A program made the translations under genes and the position numbers. Of a DNA stretch of 49,213 bases, positions 17,272 to 24,695 are shown piece by piece. Every line of letters starts with the position of its first letter. Position 1 is the stretch's first letter. The stretch is taken from assembly GCA_934184665.1 (NCBI GenBank), contig CAKPSX010000010.1:1-49213 (forward strand), read 5' to 3'. The DNA is from an uncultured Clostridia bacterium. Lineage in GTDB: Bacteria > Bacillota > Clostridia > TANB77 > CAG-508. The notes under the pieces were generated by a model that was given only the letters and a program-made list of their open reading frames with translations, ran no database searches and was not told the DNA's origin.

Positions 17272-17301
17272 AAAAATAAAGTGTTTAGGCACTTTATTTT
17301 T
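17272..17301 (+). terminator. Terminator just inside the left end of element A
   Basis: AAAAATAAAGTG (17272-17283) pairs perfectly with CACTTTATTTTT (17290-17301), followed by more T. It would stop transcription entering from the truncated cwlD and insulate the element. Confidence 0.8.
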
Positions 17302-17311
17302 TTGAGATTTG

Positions 17312-17398
17312 AGAAAGTATTAAAGTTACTTTCTTTTTATGCAAAATATTTTAACTTTTTGGGAAAATTACATATTTCATTTTGCCTATTTATATAGA
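17312..17398 (+). repeat. Element-internal repeat, copy 1: hairpin plus 44-bp conserved leader
   Basis: The hairpin AGAAAGTA / TACTTTCT (17312-17334) is followed by a 44-base stretch at 17355-17398. That stretch matches 29432-29475 with about four differences; both begin CTTTTTGGGAAAAT and end GCCTATTTATATAGA. In both places the stretch precedes the first gene of a mobility module. It may be a shared promoter or regulatory leader, or a trace of module duplication. Confidence 0.65.
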
Positions 17399-17456
17399 AT
17401 ACTATAAATTCTAATTAGTAAATATAAATTATTTATAAAAAAATGGAGAAATAAGT

Positions 17457-17786
17457 ATGAGTGTATTAACAAATTTATTAGTAAATAATGGCTATATTAT
17501 AGTAAATAAAGTTTTAATTAGAAAATTGGGATTAGAATGTGCAATTTTAATTGGAGAATTATGTAGTGAATACTCGTACTGGGAAAAACATAATAAATTA
17601 GAAAATGGATTTTTTTACTCTACAAGAGAAAATATATTCAATAACACTGGGATTTCTAGTTATTATCAAAGAAAAGCCATTGCAAAGCTAGTACAAAGAA
17701 AAATAGTGATTGAAAAATATGAGGGAATACCACAGAAAATGTGGTACACTTTAAATTTTGATAAATTATATGAAATTTTAAATTAA
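17457..17786 (+). CDS. Winged-helix replication-initiator-like protein of mobile elements
   Basis: 109 residues. The sequence has a helix-turn-helix layout: a segment containing LIRKLGLECAILIGELCSEY, then FFYSTRENIFNNTGISSYYQRKAIAKLVQRKIV, where a recognition helix is expected, and a beta-wing ending in KMWYTLNFDKL. This pattern is common in N-terminal domains of plasmid and transposon replication initiators or replisome organisers (DnaD/RepA-N-like), usually followed by a longer C-terminal part that is absent here. It is the first gene of element A, behind GGAGAA and the conserved leader repeat. It may be a complete small regulator or a shortened initiator. The exact family is uncertain. Confidence 0.55.
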   Translation: MSVLTNLLVNNGYIIVNKVLIRKLGLECAILIGELCSEYSYWEKHNKLENGFFYSTRENIFNNTGISSYYQRKAIAKLVQRKIVIEKYEGIPQKMWYTLNFDKLYEILN

Positions 17787-18005
17787 AATAGGCTTTACGG
17801 CTTGATATTAAGAAACTGCACAACAAGGAGAAAAGAAACTTGATGACTTGGTGTTAAAAATTTAACATAAAAAATAATAGCAACAATAATAAAAAGAGGA
17901 TAAAAAATAAAGTGGGTTCGCCTTTTTAACATTAAAATTGTATAATCAGTATATAAATTAATTTATATAATAAATATTTATGGTTAACCTTAAAGCAATT
18001 TTAAA

Positions 18006-18299
18006 TTGGAGGTGGTGTATATAAAAAGATTAGGTAAATATGGAATAAAAATAAAAAAGAATATGGAAGAAAATTATCAATCTAGATTTAAAGAATTAGT
18101 AATTGATGGAACAATAACGGACAAGTTATTAGAAAGAGAAGATGAAATAATTAGCAAAAAGCATAAATTAGAGAAGGAACTAAAGCTAAAATATCCAAGA
18201 CTAATCACAAATGAATTTTTAGTTGTAGCAAAATATAATCAAATGATAGAGGAAATGGTAGAAGAATTATTACAAGAAGAAATAGAAGAAAAACTCTAA
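18006..18299 (+). CDS. tnpV: TnpV-like transposon-encoded protein
   Basis: About 97 residues. The segment RLGKYGIKIKKNMEENYQ followed by a helical, charged region (FKELVIDGTITDKLLEREDEI) matches the TnpV family, whose members open with LGKYGRMRKRYLKEH-type sequence and are carried by Tn4451-like elements. TnpV is thought to be a small accessory or excisionase-like protein; its role is not firmly established. The start is uncertain: the frame opens with TTG at 18006, but GGAGGTGGTG itself looks like the ribosome-binding site, and a GTG at 18012 or 18015 is equally likely. The element context supports the assignment. Confidence 0.7.
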   Translation: MEVVYIKRLGKYGIKIKKNMEENYQSRFKELVIDGTITDKLLEREDEIISKKHKLEKELKLKYPRLITNEFLVVAKYNQMIEEMVEELLQEEIEEKL

Positions 18300-18500
18300 T
18301 TAATCTAATGTAAAACTTGCAAATAGAGGATTACACAGAAATTCCCTAATTAGAGAATTATGGAAAAGATAATTAAAATATTGAGGTATACAAAAACGAA
18401 ATATTAAAGAAATATATCAAAGCAAGATTCCTATTTGTATCCACAAATGGTTTCTTGTATAAAATGGGAAAATTCCCAAACCCTTTTAATTTTTAACTGA

Positions 18501-18525
18501 AAAATCTCTTTATTAGAGATATAAT
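18501..18525 (+). promoter_or_regulatory. Promoter with putative Xre operator (site 1) upstream of the 101-residue gene
   Basis: The -10 element TATAAT (18520-18525) directly abuts ATCTCTTTATTAGAGAT (18504-18520), itself a short palindrome. Read on the minus strand, the first 13 bases ATCTCTAATAAAG are identical to the operator copy at 19210-19222. The weak -35 is CTGAAA (18497-18502). The regulator encoded at 18902 is the natural candidate to bind here. Confidence 0.55.
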
Positions 18526-18546
18526 AAAATAATAGGAGGTGTAAAT

Positions 18547-18852
18547 ATGGTAAAAATTAAAGATATAGAAAAATATATAGATGATGAAATGATAAATATT
18601 ATATTTAGAGAAAGAGAAGAAGGATTATATAGTAGAAAAGAAAATCAAGATGATGCAGAAGTTATTAGTATTAAAGAAGATTACCCAGTAGATTATGATA
18701 AACTTCTAGTAGCAATAAATAATCTACCGCCACATTTTAATAATACAAGGGAAGGAATAATAGAGGCATTAGAAAGTTACTTAACAAGAAAAAATTTAAT
18801 CATGGCACATGATAATGAAAAGTTCTATAAAATAGGATTTTGTGATGAATAA
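18547..18852 (+). CDS. Small acidic protein of unknown function, element A
   Basis: 101 residues. No known domain is recognised. The sequence is rich in Asp and Glu, opens VKIKDIEKYIDDEMINIIFR and ends with a predicted helix-strand pattern (FNNTREGIIEALESYLTRKNLIMAHDNEKFYKIGF). The start has AGGAGGTG 6 bases upstream. A promoter containing a sequence shared with the Xre operators precedes it, so it is probably repressed by the regulator encoded on the opposite strand. This suggests a role in element mobility or maintenance, but that is inference. Confidence 0.55.
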   Translation: MVKIKDIEKYIDDEMINIIFREREEGLYSRKENQDDAEVISIKEDYPVDYDKLLVAINNLPPHFNNTREGIIEALESYLTRKNLIMAHDNEKFYKIGFCDE

Positions 18853-18901
18853 GAACGATATTGGAGAACATAAAAAATAGTAAATAATCTAATATTTACT
18901 A

Positions 18902-19150
18902 CTATTTATTAAAATGATTATTAAAAACATCTGCTGAGACATTAAATACTTTAGCAAATGCAAATAATTCAAAGTCTTGAACTAAACGATTATTTGTTTC
19001 AATTTTTGAGACTTCTTTAGATGTTAATTCAATGCCTAGTAATTGTAGTTTTTCTGCCAAATCTTGTTGAGATATGTTAGATTTTAATCTTAATTCTTTT
19101 AAGATAGAGCCAGATATATTTCTAAAATCATTATACTTGTTAATTTTCAT
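18902..19150 (-). CDS. Xre-family helix-turn-helix transcriptional regulator
   Basis: 82 residues, almost all one HTH_3 domain: ILKELRLKSNISQQDLAEKLQLLG (helices 1-2) then ELTSKEVSKIETNNRLVQDFELFAFAKVF, the conserved recognition helix and the Ile-Glu-x-Asn-x-Arg series. Such small repressors keep mobile-element modules silent. On the minus strand an AGGTGAG site precedes the ATG, and its own promoter region carries a 20-base inverted repeat. It therefore probably represses itself and, through a third related site, the convergent gene at 18547. There is no peptidase or sensor domain, so the inducing signal is unknown. Confidence 0.85.
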   Translation of the reverse strand: MKINKYNDFRNISGSILKELRLKSNISQQDLAEKLQLLGIELTSKEVSKIETNNRLVQDFELFAFAKVFNVSADVFNNHFNK

Positions 19151-19160
19151 ATTCTCACCT

Positions 19161-19229
19161 TATTCGCTTTATTATAGATATTATTTTACTATTATTTTTT
19201 TGCATACATATCTCTAATAAAGCGAATAA
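19161..19229. promoter_or_regulatory. Inverted-repeat operator pair (sites 2 and 3) at the xre promoter
   Basis: TTATTCGCTTTATTATAGAT (19161-19180) and ATCTCTAATAAAGCGAATAA (19210-19229) are reverse complements at 19 of 20 positions, separated by 29 bases. Site 2 overlaps a probable -10 (ATAATA on the minus strand) directly before the xre ribosome-binding site. Site 1 at 18501-18520 shares the half ATCTCTAATAAAG. Confidence 0.7.
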
Positions 19230-19230
19230 A

Positions 19231-19551
19231 TTATAGAAAACATGGAGAACAAATAGATATGGAAATTTTGCATGAAAATTTTTTGCCCTAAAAAGTTTGC
19301 TAAATGATTGAAATAAAGCAATTAAAATGGTAAAATATAGAAGAAGAATTTAATAAGTTGAAAGTATGTACAGATAAATATAATTTCAAAATAAAGGTAA
19401 TTATTTACTCAAACGTGTTCATTAATGTATCTATACATTTAAGAATATTGTAATAAATTATGATAATTAAAACAACAATAAAAAATCTATACAGATTTGT
19501 GTCTTTCACAGAAATAATAATAGCGAAAGGAAGAAAGAAAAAATAGTAAAC
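19231..19551. other. Gene-free stretch before the cargo block
   Basis: About 320 bases, very AT-rich. I see no convincing gene, tRNA or strong hairpin. A promoter for the downstream NUDIX gene is expected here, but several weak -10-like sequences (for example TATGATAAT near 19458) cannot be ranked. Confidence 0.4.
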
Positions 19552-20082
19552 ATGGAAATACTTGATATAGTTGATGAAAACAATAAATTAACCAATAAAA
19601 AAGAAACAAGACATTATATTCATGAAAATAACCTATGGCATAGACATGTTTCATGTTGGATTATAAATGACAAAGGAGAAGTGCTATTTCAAAAACGATC
19701 AACAAATAAAAATAAAAATCCTAATATGTGGTCAAAAACAGGGGGACATGTTATAACAGGTGAAGAACCAATAAATGCTTTAAAAAGAGAAGTAAAAGAA
19801 GAACTTGGTATCAATATAATTGATAAAAATATAATTTTAACAGGAATATATAAAAGCAATGATGAAAAAAATAAATACTTTGGTTATGATTATATTGTCA
19901 AAGTGAAATATAAGGTGGAAGACTATAATTTACAAATTGAGGAATTAAGCGAAGTAAAATATGTTACTATAAATGAAATGATACATTTAAAAAAAATTAG
20001 AGATAAAAATTATACATTTAATAAATGGAATGATGATGATTTTTACAAACAGATAGAAATAATTAGAATGTATAGTAATTAA
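19552..20082 (+). CDS. NUDIX hydrolase, IPP-isomerase-like subgroup (cargo gene 1)
   Basis: 176 residues. The full NUDIX box GX5EX7REVXEEXG is visible as GHVITGEEPINALKREVKEELGI (about residues 64-86, read in two pieces). The N-terminal part (LDIVDENNKLT, then HRHVSCWIINDKGEVLFQKR) resembles the isopentenyl-diphosphate-isomerase-like / YfcD group, which hydrolyses nucleoside-diphosphate-linked or related pyrophosphates. A clear paralogue lies at 33731 in the decayed second segment. Neighbours are 13 bases downstream (methyltransferase) and then a CYTH gene, so this opens a likely operon of phosphate-handling enzymes. The natural substrate cannot be read from the sequence. Confidence 0.88.
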   Translation: MEILDIVDENNKLTNKKETRHYIHENNLWHRHVSCWIINDKGEVLFQKRSTNKNKNPNMWSKTGGHVITGEEPINALKREVKEELGINIIDKNIILTGIYKSNDEKNKYFGYDYIVKVKYKVEDYNLQIEELSEVKYVTINEMIHLKKIRDKNYTFNKWNDDDFYKQIEIIRMYSN

Positions 20083-20095
20083 AGGGGGCTATTAT

Positions 20096-20734
20096 GTGGA
20101 AGATTGGAAGACATTATATGAAAAACAAATTCAAAAATTTGATAATATAGATAAATATATTTTAAAAAATTTAAAGAAGAAGAAAGTATATTTGAACGCA
20201 ATAGAAAAATATGCAACTAATAAAAGAATTATTGAATGTGGATGTGGTACTGGTAAAATATCAGCTTATTTTCAAAATAATGGATATGATGTTACAGCAG
20301 TAGATATAGATGAAAATATATTAAAATTAGCAAAAGAAATTGTAGAAAAATCATCATTTGAAAAGATACCTAAATTTGAAGTGATGTCAATTTTAGATTT
20401 AAACTATAAACCAAAACAATTTGATGTAGCTTTTAGTAATGGAGTTTTAGAACATTTTTCAGATGAAGATATAATAAGGATATTAAAAGAAGAAGTAAAA
20501 ATTGCAAGTACAGTTATATTTGGAGTACCAAGTAAATATTTTAATGATGATGAATTTATGCACGGAGATGAAAGATATTTAACAGAGGAAAAGTGGGATG
20601 AACTGATTCAAAAAGCAAATGCTAATATCATTGAAAAAGGAGCATTTCATTCACAAACTTTAAAGAAAAGAATAAAAAATAGAAAATTATTTAAACAAAA
20701 AGAATTTAATTTATTTATTATAAGGGAGAAATAG
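20096..20734 (+). CDS. Class I SAM-dependent methyltransferase (cargo gene 2)
   Basis: 212 residues. Motif I is RIIECGCGTGKIS (about residues 44-56), followed by VTAVDID (acidic end of strand 2), and the post-I region LDLNYKPKQFDVAFSNGVLEHF, typical of methyltransferase domain 11/25 proteins. The C-terminal part is shorter and Lys-rich. Small-molecule substrates are common in this subgroup. The start is GTG 20096, behind GGGGGC; an ATG two bases earlier is out of frame. It is 13 bases after the NUDIX gene and 4 bases before the CYTH gene. Confidence 0.85.
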   Translation: MEDWKTLYEKQIQKFDNIDKYILKNLKKKKVYLNAIEKYATNKRIIECGCGTGKISAYFQNNGYDVTAVDIDENILKLAKEIVEKSSFEKIPKFEVMSILDLNYKPKQFDVAFSNGVLEHFSDEDIIRILKEEVKIASTVIFGVPSKYFNDDEFMHGDERYLTEEKWDELIQKANANIIEKGAFHSQTLKKRIKNRKLFKQKEFNLFIIREK

Positions 20735-20738
20735 TAAA

Positions 20739-21278
20739 ATGGAAAATGAATATGAAATAACAGTATTAGATATTGATGTTATGAAAATTGAAAAAAAATT
20801 ATTAGAAATTGGAGCTATAAAAGAAGGAGATTTTCTTCAAAAAAGAAAGCTATATAATTTTCATGAAGAGTATAGAGGAAGATTTATTAGATTAAGAACA
20901 AATGGAACTAAAACAACATTAACAATTAAAGATAAATCTGCTAAAAAAGAAATAGGTAGTGTAAAAGAATTAGAAGTAGAAGTGTCAGATTTTGAAAAAA
21001 CTAATGAAATAATGAATATGTTAGGATATGAACATAGTATGTACCAAGAAAACAAAAGAACTATATATAGATTAGGGGATGTTGAATTTGATATTGATAC
21101 ATGGCCTATGATTCCAACTTATCTTGAAATAGAAGGGAAAAGTAAAGAACAAGTAGAAGAAATGATTGAAAAGTTAGAAATTGATAAGGATAAATTATCT
21201 TTGGATAAAGTAAGTGAAATTTATAAAAAATATGGACTTGATATACATGACTATAAGGATTTAAAATTTAAAGATTAG
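20739..21278 (+). CDS. CYTH-domain protein (class IV adenylate cyclase / triphosphatase-like; cargo gene 3)
   Basis: 179 residues, the usual size for a lone CYTH domain. The N-terminal signature ExExK reads E-Y-E-I-T (residues 4-8), with Thr in place of Lys. Other tunnel residues appear intact: RFIRLR, TTLTIKDK, KELEVEVSD and the acidic VEFDIDTWP followed by YLEIEG. CYTH enzymes bind the triphosphate of nucleotides or thiamine in a beta-tunnel and act as triphosphatases or, in class IV cyclases, make cAMP. Among NUDIX, kinase and nucleoside-processing genes, a triphosphate-cleaving role is plausible. Substrate unknown. Confidence 0.8.
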   Translation: MENEYEITVLDIDVMKIEKKLLEIGAIKEGDFLQKRKLYNFHEEYRGRFIRLRTNGTKTTLTIKDKSAKKEIGSVKELEVEVSDFEKTNEIMNMLGYEHSMYQENKRTIYRLGDVEFDIDTWPMIPTYLEIEGKSKEQVEEMIEKLEIDKDKLSLDKVSEIYKKYGLDIHDYKDLKFKD

Positions 21279-21289
21279 GAAATAGTAAA

Positions 21290-22204
21290 ATGTATAATGA
21301 TTTAGTAGAAGAAGTAGATTTTGACTTGTATAGAGTGTTGTATATTGTTAAGAAAAATGGAAGTTTCTCCAAGGCGGCAGAAGAAATGAATACAACACAG
21401 CCTGCCGTAAGTTATAAAGTTAAAAAATTAGAAAAAAAATTAGGTGTAAAATTATTTGTAAGGGATACAAGACCACTTAAATTAACTTCGGAAGCAAAGA
21501 TAATAATGCCTTATATAGAGAATGCAGTAAATGGAATTGAAATGGGCATAAAAAGACTTGAAGAATTTAATAAAATTGAAATAGGCGAAATTATTTTAGG
21601 TGTTCCATCTCATATAAGTATATTTTTGTTGATAGATAAAATAAAAGCATTTAATAAAGACTTTCCGAGAATAAGGATAAAATTAGTTAGTAAACCAACA
21701 AAAGAATTATTTGAAATGTTAAAAAACAATGAATTAGATTTAATAATAGATAGTTCGCCTTTTGATAATATTAATAACTTCACTGTGAAAAAAATTTCAA
21801 GGGAAAAATGTGTTTTTGCATGTAATAAAATTCAAACTCAATTATTAAATAAGAAGTATGATTTAAGGTCATTAAATGAACAATCGATACCAATAATTGT
21901 ACCAAGTGTTTCATCTAGTAATACAAAAGAGTTAAAGAAAGTTTATAAAAGATATCAAGTAGAATTTAAACCTTTATATGAAGCGACTACCAGTGAAATG
22001 ATAGTTGAGATGGTAAGACAGAATATAGGAATAGGATATTTATTTGAAAAAATGGTAGAAAAGTATGATTTTATGCAAAAAATTCAAATTGATAATCATT
22101 TACCGTATTTTGATATTTATGTAATTACAAAAGATGAAGAATTATCAAGAACGTGTGAATGTTTTTTACAATATGTTATAAAAAAACAACAAAAAAACAC
22201 ATGA
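21290..22204 (+). CDS. LysR-family transcriptional regulator (cargo gene 4)
   Basis: 304 residues. The N-terminal winged helix reads LYIVKKNGSFSKAAEEMNTT then QPAVSYKVKKLEKKLGVKLF (about residues 15-55), followed by a linker helix and a two-lobe effector-binding domain (about 90-300). It ends 93 bases before the radical SAM gene. That gap contains a strong promoter overlapped by a 7-base dyad with an 11-base spacer, as expected for LysR control of a neighbouring operon. The stop is TGA, rare in this window. The likely effector is a pathway intermediate. Confidence 0.9.
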   Translation: MYNDLVEEVDFDLYRVLYIVKKNGSFSKAAEEMNTTQPAVSYKVKKLEKKLGVKLFVRDTRPLKLTSEAKIIMPYIENAVNGIEMGIKRLEEFNKIEIGEIILGVPSHISIFLLIDKIKAFNKDFPRIRIKLVSKPTKELFEMLKNNELDLIIDSSPFDNINNFTVKKISREKCVFACNKIQTQLLNKKYDLRSLNEQSIPIIVPSVSSSNTKELKKVYKRYQVEFKPLYEATTSEMIVEMVRQNIGIGYLFEKMVEKYDFMQKIQIDNHLPYFDIYVITKDEELSRTCECFLQYVIKKQQKNT

Positions 22205-22245
22205 ATATATAAATAAATTTTATACTTTCTATAAAGAAATATAAA

Positions 22246-22284
22246 TTGTACAATATTTCCATTTGATATATAATCAGTCAAATG
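22246..22284 (+). promoter_or_regulatory. Promoter of the 8-gene cargo operon with overlapping LysR-type dyad
   Basis: TTGTAC (22246-22251), a 17-base spacer and a perfect TATAAT (22269-22274). The inverted repeat CATTTGA (22260-22266) / TCAAATG (22278-22284), spaced by 11 bases, brackets the -10 and probable start point. ATTGTACAAT (22245-22254), a perfect palindrome, covers the -35. Both are candidate regulator sites. The GGAGG ribosome-binding site follows at once. Confidence 0.7.
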
Positions 22285-22297
22285 GAGGTATTTTTTT

Positions 22298-23383
22298 ATG
22301 AAGAAATTTAATATTGGTTGGGGACTAACGAATTTGTGCAATATGAATTGTAAGTTTTGTTATAGCAAAGAAACGAGAGAAAAAAGTGAGGATATTTCAA
22401 TAGCAGATTGGAAAAAATTTGTTGATGAAAATCATGAGCAAATAGATTCAATAAACTATGGAACTGGAGAAAATGCAATATTAGATGATTTTTTTTATTT
22501 TATCGAATATGTAAGAAAAAACTATCCCAGTATTACACAATCTGTAACAACTAATGGCTATATTTCAAAAAGAATGTTAGAAAATCCTAAATTTATGGAT
22601 ATATTTATGAAATCTATGGATGAAGTTGATATTTCATTAGATTTTGTAGATAAAAATAGACATTGTGATTTTAGAGGACAACCAAAAGCATACGATTGGG
22701 CAATTCAAACATTAGAATTATTACAAAATACCAATAAAAAAGTGACAATTGTGTTTGTGGGCTTTGAGGATACTATGAAGAAAGAAAATATTGATGGATT
22801 ATTTGGAATTGCAAAAAAATATAATGCACTATTAAGACTTAACATATATAGACCTGTTAGTGAAAAAGAAGAAATTAATGAAAGATTTAAGCTAAGTTAT
22901 AAAACATTAAATGATACTTTAAAATATATAAATGAAAAATATAAAATAATGGGATTAAGTGATGCTTTAATTGGAAATTTATATACAAATGATTTAAATA
23001 TAAAGGAAAACACAGGCATAGGAAGTATTAGAATTTTACCAAATGGAAATATATGTCCTTCAACATATTTGATAAGTGAAAAATATAGTAATAAGTATAA
23101 TATAAAAAATGAAAAAGTACTATCAAAAATTTATTTTGAAGCATTTGAAAATGCAGAGATTCCAAAAGAATGTGAAAATTGTATTATCAAAGATAAATGC
23201 AAAGGTGGAGTTTATGATAGAAGAATTTTGTGGTATGGAACATTAACCGAAAGAGATCCATATTGTCCTTCAAGATACAATGAGGAAATACCAAAGAAAA
23301 AATTTAACATCGAAAAACATGGTAGAATATCTGTACATGATGATTATTTACCAACATTATTTTTTAAAAATGAGGAGGAATAA
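22298..23383 (+). CDS. Radical SAM protein with SPASM-like C-terminal cysteines (cargo gene 5)
   Basis: 361 residues. The radical SAM cluster motif CX3CX2C is CNMNCKFC (Cys14, Cys18, Cys21). The SAM-binding GGE-type motif is altered to GTGEN. The C-terminal third has the order IRILPNGNICPS, CENC, DKCKGG and, near residue 323, YCPS. This is the usual cysteine layout of SPASM/twitch domains that hold extra iron-sulfur clusters. Such enzymes modify peptides (RiPP maturases, anSME) or small molecules (for example BtrN, which oxidises an aminocyclitol). No precursor peptide gene is seen next to it, and the following genes are nucleoside-type enzymes, which favours a small-molecule substrate. It leads the operon; the next gene starts 3 bases later. 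Confidence 0.85.
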   Translation: MKKFNIGWGLTNLCNMNCKFCYSKETREKSEDISIADWKKFVDENHEQIDSINYGTGENAILDDFFYFIEYVRKNYPSITQSVTTNGYISKRMLENPKFMDIFMKSMDEVDISLDFVDKNRHCDFRGQPKAYDWAIQTLELLQNTNKKVTIVFVGFEDTMKKENIDGLFGIAKKYNALLRLNIYRPVSEKEEINERFKLSYKTLNDTLKYINEKYKIMGLSDALIGNLYTNDLNIKENTGIGSIRILPNGNICPSTYLISEKYSNKYNIKNEKVLSKIYFEAFENAEIPKECENCIIKDKCKGGVYDRRILWYGTLTERDPYCPSRYNEEIPKKKFNIEKHGRISVHDDYLPTLFFKNEEE

Positions 23384-23386
23384 AAA

Positions 23387-24223
23387 ATGAGTGAATTTAA
23401 ACCAAAAGTAGCATTAATTATGAGAAATGATGAAATGATTGAAAAATTTAATTTGAAAAGAGTAACTATTGATACATCATTTGGACCAGTAGACAGATGC
23501 TTTGAGGGGTATGTATATAATGTTCCTGTATTAGTTATTTATGGAAGATTTAATGGACAAAAAGTTCCATCAAATGAAATTAATTTTCAACAAACTATTG
23601 AGGCAATAAAAAATAGAGGAGTAACAAAAGTTATTGGAACTTTTGTAGTAGGGGGTATTAATCCAGAAATGCCACAAGGTTCAGTATATGTTTTAGGTGA
23701 TTTAATTGGGATGTCAGGATATAACATTCATTGGGATAAGAATATATCATTCCATAATGCAGAAATGTATGAGCCATTTTGCCCACAATTAACAAAAAGA
23801 TTATGTGATGCTGCAAGCAAAATGGATTTTCCAGTAAAAACAGATGCTACATATGTAACATTCTATGGATGGCCAAGAATAGAAACAAAGGGAGAATTGA
23901 AATTTTATAATAAAATGGGATGGGATGTAGTTGGTCAAACATGTGATCCAGAAGCAACATTAGCAAAACTTAATCAAATGTGCTATGCAGCGTTAGCAGT
24001 ACAGATAGATGACCCTAATAGTAGGAATGATTATATAGATGGATTAGAAAAAAACGAAAAGAAAAAAGAGTACGTTGAGTCAATAAAATCTTGTAGAGAG
24101 AGAACGACAAAAATTGTATTACAATATTTGAAGGATTTTGAAGAAGATGAATGCCCAATATGTAGAAAAATGTCAAGAAAAAATAATAATTTTAGGGAAT
24201 TTCCAGACAAATTTTATGAATAG
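23387..24223 (+). CDS. MTAP/PNP-family nucleoside phosphorylase homologue with altered phosphate site (cargo gene 6)
   Basis: 278 residues, the normal MTAP size. Family features are the PSNEINF segment (about 61-67), the strand VTKVIGTFVVGG, FHNAEMYEPFCPQL, the TDATYVTFYGWPRIETKGE region where the family has its EGPRF-x-T-x-(A/S)E signature, and VVGQTCDPEATLA. MTAP/PNP enzymes split purine nucleosides with phosphate. Two phosphate-binding elements are missing: the N-terminal GGTGL loop is replaced by ALIMRNDEM, and the Arg-His of the RHGR-x-H motif is replaced (IYGRFNGQ). The enzyme may therefore be a hydrolase or transferase or use another acceptor. The C-terminal part adds an extended tail with CPIC. 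It lies between the radical SAM and deoxyribosyltransferase-like genes. Confidence 0.8.
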   Translation: MSEFKPKVALIMRNDEMIEKFNLKRVTIDTSFGPVDRCFEGYVYNVPVLVIYGRFNGQKVPSNEINFQQTIEAIKNRGVTKVIGTFVVGGINPEMPQGSVYVLGDLIGMSGYNIHWDKNISFHNAEMYEPFCPQLTKRLCDAASKMDFPVKTDATYVTFYGWPRIETKGELKFYNKMGWDVVGQTCDPEATLAKLNQMCYAALAVQIDDPNSRNDYIDGLEKNEKKKEYVESIKSCRERTTKIVLQYLKDFEEDECPICRKMSRKNNNFREFPDKFYE

Positions 24224-24237
24224 GAGAAAGATTACAG

Positions 24238-24687
24238 ATGTTAGTATTTTTAGCAACACCATATTCACAATTATGTGATGAAGAATATAAAGTAAAAAAA
24301 GAGTATAAAGATTTTTTTGAAAAATTGACAAAAGAAATAAAAAAAATGGGAGTAGATTACTTTTTAGCAGTAGAAAGAGAAAATTATGGAAAAGAATATA
24401 CATCTGACAAGGAAAGTACAAAGATAGATTTTGTAACAATAAAAAAATGTGATTTATTGTGTGTTATTCCAGGAGTTCCAGCATCAGGAGGAGTACATGT
24501 TGAGCTCGGATGGGCATCAGCAAATAAGAAAGATATAGAAATATTTTTAAATAAAAATAGTAATTATTCTCCAATGGTAACAGGTCTATCAGAAATAACA
24601 AATGTTCATTATAATTATTATAATAAAGAATATTCAGATGAAGTAATTAAACTAATTTGTGAAAGTATAAAAAGAAAATTAAAGTAG
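24238..24687 (+). CDS. Nucleoside 2-deoxyribosyltransferase-like protein (cargo gene 7)
   Basis: 149 residues, normal for this fold. It opens with FLATPYS (a nucleoside-binding strand-turn), has the helix-strand KKCDLLCVIPGVPASGG and the segment GVHVELGWA, where Glu89 fits the catalytic nucleophile of N-deoxyribosyltransferases. These enzymes exchange the base of a (deoxy)nucleoside or hydrolyse the glycosidic bond of nucleotides. An ATG with AGGAGA upstream gives the start. It sits directly after the MTAP-like gene, so the operon has two N-glycosidic-bond enzymes side by side, suggesting base swapping or release. Substrate specificity cannot be read. Confidence 0.75.
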   Translation: MLVFLATPYSQLCDEEYKVKKEYKDFFEKLTKEIKKMGVDYFLAVERENYGKEYTSDKESTKIDFVTIKKCDLLCVIPGVPASGGVHVELGWASANKKDIEIFLNKNSNYSPMVTGLSEITNVHYNYYNKEYSDEVIKLICESIKRKLK

Positions 24688-24695
24688 GTGAAAAA

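Noticed and set aside
22298..23383. Viperin-type assignment for the radical SAM protein because of the nucleotide-enzyme context
   Set aside because: The SPASM-like C-terminal cysteines and the altered GTGEN motif do not fit viperins, and the length is greater than the usual core.
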